DNA from: Wolfiporia cocos
Taxonomy: Eukaryota > Basidiomycota > Agaricomycetes > Polyporales > Phaeolaceae
Assembly (NCBI GenBank): GCA_029448655.1
Contig: JACCLO010000005.1
Coordinates: 248,001-312,000, forward strand
Direction of reading: 5' to 3'
Length of the DNA stretch: 64,000 nt
A program made the translations under genes and the position numbers. The notes beneath the pieces are model-generated. The model was not told where the DNA came from. It ran no database searches and saw only the letters and a list, made by a program, of their open reading frames with translations. Of this stretch, positions 57,281-64,000 are shown piece after piece (within the stretch, counting starts at the first letter, position 1; each line of letters begins with the position of its first letter).

Positions 57281-59308
57281 TCACTCAAAGCACTCGGCCC
57301 ACTGGCCGTCGCCGCCCTTGCGCGCATACGCCTGGCTCTCAACGAACGCCGAGAGGCTGCAAAGCCCATTTTCATCTGCGTCGCAGAATGCAAGCGGCTG
57401 CATCGCCTGGTTCACCATAAGCCGGACGTACGGCTCGTCGCTGCCCGAGCAGCTCATGCGCTCGACGACCATCCGCGCCGCGAAGGGCACCAACTCGCTC
57501 GCGAGCCAGGTCCTGTCCGAATTCGCCTCGGTGTCGTTCAGCGGGGTCGCCTGGGGGAACAGGCCCATCGCAGAGTAGACGGCGATCATCAGGTTATCGT
57601 GCGTGAAGTCCGCGTAGAACGTGAGGCCGAGCGGGAACGTCGCAGCCCCAGGCGCGTCGAGCGTGCTGTTCGTCGACGTGCTGTCGTTGACAGGTGTGTC
57701 CGTGAGCCGCGCGAGGAGCTCGTTGATGTACCCGACACCGTTGACGGGACCCAGAGGCTGGCCGTACCCAGTGTTGTAGTACTTGTCGACGTCGCCCCAG
57801 TACTCGTATCCCGCGAATGCGCTCAGGTTAGAGAAGAGGTCACACCACTCGCTGCGTTCCTCGTTGGCGACGCTCTCGAAGGGGCACAGCGAGATGAGGG
57901 CCTGCGTGTCATCGGCATCGAGGTCTGCGCCGGGCGCGCCTGCGTTCAGCGCGGCGGTGATGTTGGGCGTATACGTCGCGATCCATGCGGCAGTCTCCGC
58001 GTCTGGCGAGGATGAGCTGGAAAGCGCGGGGCAGGAAGCGTCGTCAAGCGTGTCGTTGCTCTTCCATAGAAGTCAGGATGGAGATTGAGAGGAGAGCGGT
58101 AGTAAGTTACGTACACTTTCGGAGATGATCACGGACAAAGCAGGGGCATACACTCCGTTGCTCCCCGCCGCAAAGCCTGTAAGTGCTGTTGTCCGGGATG
58201 TGTTTACGGCAGTCCGGCGGAGACGTACCTGCGGTCCAATTCGTCGCGGACTGCACTACGCGTGCCTTGCTCGATGCTCGGACGAACGGAAGCTCGTCGC
58301 TGCTCACAAGGAAGCGTACCGTTCGTACGCCTGACTGCCCGCGTCATACGACCTTGTCACAAGATATTTAAACAATTGGCCGGGAGAAGCCATACGCTGA
58401 CTCACTCCTGCGCGCCGAATGGGACGAGGTCATCTTCGCCCAGGTCGAAGGTGAAGTTGGTGACGAATTGGAGGTCAGGACTTGTGATCTCTGAGACGCC
58501 TTGCAGCTTCTTCAGGGCTTTCTTGATGGCCTTGTGGGAGGATTTTGTCGGATAGCGCGCACCGTGGCGTTGAAGCTGATTTGGATAATATGCGATCAGA
58601 AAGAGCAGAACGGCGAGGAACCGAAAGACGTACAATGTTGACCTATGCGCGTACAGGAGGAAATCACAAGGTAATATTAGTCGAGAACATAACAAGAGCG
58701 AACAGTCGGTCTAAATGAGCGATCGACCGTCTGATCTCGGGATTACGAGTCCGGCATGCTGAGATCAAATGAACACCATGAGGCAATCGGGCACCTCGAA
58801 ATCACAGTCTTCCATCACGATCACCTGGCTTGGGTTGAGATGAATCCAGCCCGCTCGATTCGTATTTCTTGAAGCATTCTGTGGAGAGACGATCACTCAC
58901 CTGTGTGATTTCGCAGCCGGACGGTGGAGCAGAGTACGGCTCGACCGCAAAGTAAGGCGTGTACTGGGCCCAACTTTCGCTACCATTCCCAAAGATCCCT
59001 GCGCTCGACGATCCGGAGAAGTAGCCGACGTCTAGTGGCACTGCAGGACGAGACGCGCCGAGGGTGACATATGCGCAGAGGACGTAAAACAACAGCACGA
59101 CAACGATGAGAGCGGCCATCTTGCCTCTGACGATGCGAGGGCCAGGAAAGTCCTGAAGTCGCACTGCATGTCGAGACCCAGCTTTATAGCTGTGAGCCCC
59201 TCGATGCGCATGCCCCTTCTTATTCGCATGCGCGCTGACAGGTACGGGTAGAGCAGGGCCATGTGGATATTTTGCAGAACCATGCGGGGGCGATGATGAA
59301 GCGAGCAT
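57281..59308 (-). CDS. Histidine acid phosphatase (phytase type) with N-terminal membrane anchor
   Basis: The proposed start at 59308 gives MLASSSPPHGSAKYPHG, a His/Lys-rich cytosolic stretch, then the single hydrophobic segment MAALIVVVLLFYVLCAYVTL. The mature part reads SWAQYTPYFAVEPYSAPPSG, then LQRHGARYPTKSSHK (catalytic RHGxRxP). Later come NEERSEWCDLFSNLSAFAGY and FYADFTHDNLMIAVYSAMGL (HD proton donor). It ends with a Cys-containing tail (CDADENGLCSLSAF) and TGA at 57281. Several NxS/T sites (NIT, NDS, NST) suit a secreted or surface glycoprotein. The family hydrolyses phytate and other phosphomonoesters at acid pH. The usual cleavable signal peptide is replaced here by an internal anchor; starting at MAALIVVV instead would give a normal N-terminal signal. 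Confidence 0.85.
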
Positions 59309-59882
59309 GACCGCGACCTCGTCGGTGGCAGCGCACGGTCCGGCTGGTGGCTGCTCTGTATTGGGAAGCGTCAGTGGATAGGCATGACAGATCGCGGACG
59401 AAATTCGGCACGCACGTTTCTCAGTGACGGCGTCCTTAAAGTCGATATTCCCAGCCTTCACTGTCGCGTCTGCATGGGCACCCGCGTAATCGCCGATCAT
59501 TTCTGCGTTATTCTGGATGTCTGGGATCAGCAGCAAATGATGCGCCGGAGATATGTCTTTGGGCGTGCGTCAAGAGACCCATTGAAACTCGTAAACATTC
59601 AGTTTCTACACAGCAACAGTACAGGAGCACTTCACGCACGTGCACTCTTGGCGATACGCCGAGTGCCTTAAAATAACATCCTGCGATTTGTCTATGAGGT
59701 CGAAGCAACAGGAGACAATTCCAACTATAGTTCACCCACCTCTGCTAGCTGCAACTGCGCGCGATTCAGGAAAACAGCGCACCCTTGTGGGAGCCGTAAT
59801 GAGAAGCATGATCGACGTGACACGGTTTCGTGGTCGTGGGACAACAAGGTTACAGGGGTTATGTGGCAACGCTCGATACATG
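59309..59882. other. Intergenic, phytase upstream and tRNA upstream
   Basis: No gene supported. The phytase frame stays open upstream to 59536, so a longer N-terminus is possible but not expected. Confidence 0.4.
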
Positions 59883-59973
59883 TCTCTGATCGTATATCGG
59901 CTAGTACACGCGCCTGTCATTGGGTCTCATTCCTGGTCCGCGCGAGAGCGGGGTTCGACTCCCCGTCAGAGAG
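59883..59973 (+). tRNA. tRNA-Asp (GTC anticodon) with 19-nt intron
   Basis: Acceptor TCTCTGA pairs with TCAGAGA, followed by discriminator G. D stem GTAT/GTAC. Anticodon stem CGCGC/GCGCG with loop CTGTCA-C. T arm CGGGG TTCGACT CCCCG. The anticodon GTC is at 59916-59918. The sequence 59920-59938 after A37 is a 19-nt intron at the canonical position 37/38. A T6 terminator follows at 59979-59984. Confidence 0.9.
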
Positions 59974-59978
59974 ATCTA

Positions 59979-59984
59979 TTTTTT
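59979..59984 (+). terminator. Pol III terminator of tRNA-Asp
   Basis: Run of six T six bases after the tRNA 3' end. Confidence 0.75.
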
Positions 59985-60246
59985 GCTGTTCCACCATGCA
60001 TATGATGGTACAATGCTCGGGCCATCGCTTCATGTACAAGTGTTAGGCCGACGATATGCAGGCCGCACACTGTTTTGCTACAAGACCTATTTCCTCACAC
60101 ATGTACAATCGGACCGAGCCGACCCCGCATTACGATCGAGCAGTCGATCGCATGGTGCCATCTGCCTCCGGCTCCTCATGACCACAGCAGCTGCGCCTCG
60201 GGCAGTGTTCCTATTCACTCAATCGACGCGCGTGCATGCGGCAACG

Positions 60247-61560
60247 ATGTCTACGAAGGCGGGGTCAGGCCGAAGCAGTCTCCTGAAGTTCCACAGGCCA
60301 AAGTTCCAGCTCGATAGTGCTCCGATACCTGTCCTGAAGCCCGAATCTAAACTGTATATTTCTTGCTGAGATGATGCCCGCTTACGCTTACCCTCGTCCG
60401 GGGCAGATGCCTGCAGAATCTGACGTCCTATCGCGCCCCGAGGCAGCTCATGGAGTTTCCAAAGTCACGTCGTGCAGCTGTTCTTGTCACACTGTTCGTA
60501 GGGAGGATGGGTGACTTGTATGTGCTCTTGAGTCGGTGCGTTACAGCTAATGCATGTTGACTCTCAGAAATATAGCTCATATACATGCACAATAGTCGGG
60601 CCTCAACCTTAAGAACATATGCTGGCGATACATCGCTACCAGGAGGCAAGTGGGATCCTCAAGACAAGAATATCGAATGGACGGCCGTGAGCAATTGTAC
60701 CTCATCCTCCATTCATATTCTGACTACACTTGCAGAGACGCGAAGCGTTAGAAGAGGTAACCGATGCATTTGACCTTGGTGATACGCGCTGATTGTAGTA
60801 GATAGGCTTGCCGATGGACCGTAGCAAAGTGCCGTTGCTTTGCACGTTAGAGCCTTTTCTTGCACGCACCGAGCTGATTGTGACGCCGTACGTTGTTTGA
60901 TGCAGCATGTCTGGAATTGCAGACTGATGCATCGCAGAGTAGTTGTCCTCATACTTGACAACACTCTTCGCGTGAGCTTTTGGTGCATCGGCCTTTAATC
61001 TTTACTTACATATCGAACCAGCCTATCCTGAATGCCCCTGAAGTTGCCTCAATCTTCTCGCATCCGCTCGCCTCCTTCTTGCATTCGGAACCGCCGTTTC
61101 CAACGGAGCCAGAGATGCTCGAGATGGAGTATCACACGTTCAACGACATTGAATGGGCAGGGCACGAAGGCAAAGTCCGCATACACCGATTCCTGACGGG
61201 TCGGGAGGCCGGCGGAACAAAGCCCATCTTCGGGCTCACAGCGTGGGTCCGCTTCTCAGCTAGTGCCCTTCTAGCTCTCATCAATCTTCTTCCGATAGGG
61301 CCATTATGATCAGAGTCGCCACAATAGGCTATGGGCGACAGCCCGACTTTGAGGTCTTTGCGCCCAACCAGCCGTCTCAGGAAGAGCGCATCGCATATGC
61401 ACTCAAGAACAACCTAGTGTTCCGCGAGGCTGCTCAGCAGGAAGGCATCGACCCAGACAATGTACCGGATCCGTCGACTTTTCGCCGGGCGGATCGTGAG
61501 CGTCAGGAGGAGGAGCCTAGAGGACGACGCCGTCGTCGGCGCGTACGGAGTAAGCTGTAA
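60247..61560 (+). CDS. pcd1: Nudix hydrolase, peroxisomal CoA diphosphatase type
   Basis: ATG at 60247 (MSTKAGSGRSSLLKFHRPKF); a 53-nt intron then joins ESKL to CLQNLTSYRAP. Next come FPKSRRAAVLVTLFVGRMGD and LYVLLSRSRASTLRTYAGD. The Nudix box is split over three exons as GGKWDPQDKNIEWTA, RREALEE, IGL (GX5EX7REUXEEXGU pattern). Then LLCTLEPFLARTELIVTP, VVVLILDNTLR, PILNAPEVASIFSHPLASFL, and EGKVRIHRFLTGREAGGTKP. It ends in an Arg-rich stretch and SKL, a PTS1 peroxisomal import signal. The yeast homologue Pcd1 cleaves CoA and oxidised CoA to 3',5'-ADP and phosphopantetheine, limiting the peroxisomal CoA pool. An in-frame ATG at 60178 would add 23 residues. Confidence 0.88.
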
Positions 61561-61942
61561 TGGCGCTCGGCGTTGCGGTATCTACAGTGTCGTGACGTCA
61601 GAACTGGACCTTTCCGTTTCCCATGTGTTCGCTTATGCCCGCACGGTAGATTGCAATCACTGTGCTATGAATGCATATTTCGTCGGCCGTGCCACAGGCT
61701 GGCAAAGTCCATGAACAGCCGAGCCCGGGCTCGCCACAGCGCTCGGACAGACACCATATCTTGATCCGTTCATAACGGGGTAATGATGCTGACTAAGTCG
61801 GTTGGATCACGTCCTCGCTCTCTCCACGCCGCCGCCCAGACGCCGCCAGCCAACGCCAACGTCTTTTTTACGACCATCACGCCCACTCTATCATCTAGCG
61901 CATCGACTTTGCTGCTCAGCCCCGCGATATCTCTGGCTCGAC
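61561..61942. other. Intergenic, no supported gene
   Basis: Separates the Nudix stop from the next start. An in-frame ATG at 61802 could extend the downstream gene, but the added residues look non-coding. Confidence 0.4.
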
Positions 61943-63468
61943 ATGCCACAAATATACCGACAACATTCAGAGCAGGTCCAACGACCTGCCCCGGAGCCCC
62001 GCCGCCGTTCTAGTGCAGCTCTGCAAGCGACCGACGCCGACGACTCTATCGTGCTCTCTGACATTGTGCGTACAGGCGAGGCATCACGCCTCCGCAGGCG
62101 CGGTGCAATGCGCCTGGATCACGGCTATGCGCCCCGGTTGTCTGCGGGCAACATACCCATACCTCCCCCGATACCGCTGAGCGGTGCTGGCAGCCCCGCC
62201 ACAAACCCTCCACGGAATCTGCTGCCCACACGTGAAAGGGCGCCCATTCTGCCTTGGCCGTCGGTGGAGCCTGCCGGCGACGACGAATACCCCTATAGCG
62301 GCGAATGGCGAGACTGGAATGCAGACGAGGGCAACGCCGAGGGCAGTGGCGGTGCAGGGGCGCAGGAGCCGCGACGGGACGCCGGCCAGGACGACGACGA
62401 GGAGGGCTACATGCTCTTCTGCGGGGGCGAGGAGTGGGGCGGCTCCCTGACTGCTCATGGCTCCCGCGCTGCTTTTGAGCCTTCGCCGCTGCCCGTACGG
62501 TCTGCGCCGGGCTTTGTGCCCCCATGCGGCGGATCGCATGCCGCGCGGAGGACGAACGGATGCGGTGCGGTCGTGCACATGCGTGCGTTTCCGCAGCGGC
62601 CACGCGGCGTGTGGGTGGGCAAGAAGGAGGCCACCGAGGTGGTGGTCGGCCTGGACGCTGCCTATTTTGACCGCTCCGTGGTGGCGAAGATGATGAAGAG
62701 CGCATGCGGCTGTATTAGAGAGGGGATCGGCTGCGCCGAATGGTCAGCTCGTCTGCATTGGCTCTGTGCGGTCTCGCTGATCCGTAGTATAGTGGCAATA
62801 CGCTCGGCACCCGGTACCTACCGTGCCAGGCGGCATCGCAGGGGATCTTCTCGCGGCACGACGCATGTCCTCCACCACAACCTTTCGTGCCTATTGTTCC
62901 GTCTGGCCCACAGTACTGGCACAGCAGCAGCCCGTCAAGCGCCGCCTCGAACTTCTACGTCTACACGTTCTTCGCAGATCACGTATCCTCGTCGCCCGCA
63001 TGCACGTTCCCCGAGCCCAAGCGCGCGCGCGCAGGCTCGCAGGGCAGCGCCACGAGCAGACCGGCGTCGCCGATGCTGCCGCCCATGTCGTACGGGTACC
63101 GGTGGACGGTCTCGCCGCGCTCGTTCTCGCCCTACCCCCTACAGCCGTCCACGCCGTCGACGGCGTCGAACTCGAGCCCCATCTTCGCGCCGCCGCCGCC
63201 ACCGTCCGTGCGGCCCCTGCAGCCGCGCATTTCGCCGCCCGCGCCCGCGCCTGCGTACGCGCGCCCGCTCGGCCTGAGCATACCGGGCCAGAGCACGGCC
63301 GCGGCCAGCCGCACGGTCGCGGATGCGGCGGGCGCGAGGCGCGAGGCGCTCGCTGGCCCCGAGGCAGGCATGGAGCTCGATCCGGACGGGGATGTGATCG
63401 CTGCGGACGCCGCGGACGAGCCGAGCTCCCCGGACAAGAACGAGGCGATGTCCTGGCCGGGACGGTGA
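61943..63468 (+). CDS. Hypothetical protein with Cys cluster and long disordered tail
   Basis: ATG at 61943 (MPQIYRQHSEQVQRPAP). One intron lies between the GCAEW-like end of exon 1 and the TGGCAATACGC start of exon 2. Joined, the conserved core reads SACGCIREGIGCAECGNTLG then TRYLPCQ, a C-x-C...C-x2-C...C cluster that could bind zinc. Before it is a 240-residue acidic, Pro-rich region (GDDEYPYSGEWRDW), a small RGVWVGKKEATEVVVGLDAA segment and MMK. After it is a Ser/Pro-rich tail ending EAMSWPGR. Agaricomycetes have many unnamed proteins like this. Function unknown; the Cys motif could be a treble-clef-like finger. Confidence 0.65.
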
Positions 63469-64000
63469 CCCGTTCGTGCGCTGATCGCGTGCGTGCCCAG
63501 CGCGGGCTGCCGCAGTCTGTTACTGTTACTGTTATGATCTCCCCGCTGTCGTATATATATCCCCCGCTGTGGTCTCTTGAAGATGGAACATCCGCACGTC
63601 GGACCTGTTGCTCTTGTTTGTCATGTTCACATGCTCACATAGATCGTTTGTTGGTTGTACCTCTTGTGTGTCCAGCCGGACCTGTCATCATGCTTCATGT
63701 ATTACGATTAGTTATGACCCAAAATAATGACCTTATGTATTCGCCCTTTCGTCGCGCTTTTTCTCTTCTAACTGGTCGTTGTATGTACATCATCTGCGCA
63801 ACGAGTTGCTGCATGGACTGTGTCACAGGCCACTGGTTCTGGGTGTAGTTACTACTCCACGCTATCAGCCATTCTGTCCAATAGCCGAGCGCTTTGGCGA
63901 CGGTGGTGGCGCGTGACGTCACGCGATGGGAGATGGGCGCTAGCGGCTCGCCCCGCTCCCACAAGAATGCAGCCACTTGCAACGCACGAACAGAATGGCC
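63469..64000. other. 3' flank and window end; no supported gene
   Basis: A minus frame at 63695-63982 reads RVTSRATTVAKALGYWTEWL but shows no family pattern. Confidence 0.35.
63914..63921. promoter_or_regulatory. Perfect CRE-type palindrome TGACGTCA
   Basis: TGACGTCA within CGTGACGTCACGCG, a consensus site for ATF/CREB-type bZIP factors. It may belong to a gene beyond the window; no target is shown. Confidence 0.4.

Noticed and set aside
1..64000. CRISPR arrays, bacterial operons, ribosomal RNA
   Set aside because: No spaced identical repeats, no Shine-Dalgarno/operon layout and no rRNA sequence seen; the genome is eukaryotic.

Overview
The window is nuclear DNA of a filamentous basidiomycete, most likely a wood-decay Agaricomycete of the polypore type. 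The evidence is the very dense short introns (about 50-60 nt, GT...AG), tiny exons, and the gene families: DUF6534 membrane proteins, a Ure2p-like GST cluster, basidiomycete WW-domain membrane proteins, BTB/POZ proteins, a myosin-motor chitin synthase and an integrase-core transposase. The genus is an inference; no marker gene fixes it.

Left region (1-13.4 kb) is a repeat-rich island. It opens with a perfect inverted repeat (1-1072 and 1084-2155, 11-nt spacer) whose arms are two head-to-head copies of an element end: a TIR, a 17-nt subterminal array and a BTB gene. The same terminal 46 bp recurs at 13362-13407, so 1086-13405 looks like a TA-flanked 12.3-kb unit. Inside lie a 30-bp minisatellite, a 608-bp MITE-like element, an intact five-exon DDE transposase gene, an isoprenylcysteine-methyltransferase-like pseudogene split by a 1.75-kb retroposed insert with a 16-bp target duplication, a dead Gfo/Idh/MocA-type dehydrogenase, and an unrecognised multi-exon gene.

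Middle region (13.4-41.9 kb) is mostly ordinary genome: a cytochrome P450, a 3.1-kb gene-poor stretch, a TMEM135-like membrane protein, a DUF6534 protein, a small anchored hypothetical protein, a full chitin synthase with myosin head, cytochrome b5-like and DEK_C domains, and the COPI beta-prime subunit, all on the minus strand. A WW-domain membrane protein follows on the plus strand. Three genes contain exons of 8, 12 and 19 nt.

Right region (41.9-64 kb) starts with a tandem array of four Ure2p-like GST genes plus a GST fragment. Decayed copies of the 3' end of the neighbouring WW gene are interspersed, showing that the duplicated unit spanned both genes. bZIP-like motifs recur in the GST promoters. 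The array encloses a dead and an intact aminoglycoside-phosphotransferase-like kinase. Beyond it are a second WW-domain membrane protein, a histidine acid phosphatase (phytase) with an N-terminal membrane anchor, an intron-containing tRNA-Asp, a peroxisomal (SKL-ending) Nudix CoA diphosphatase and a Cys-rich hypothetical protein.

Most genes here are independent housekeeping or secondary-function genes. The functional grouping I can support is a detoxification neighbourhood (P450 and the GST cluster) and cell-wall/secretory genes (chitin synthase next to a COPI subunit). Exon boundaries were derived by hand from frame, GT/AG and family reading; they are predictions.
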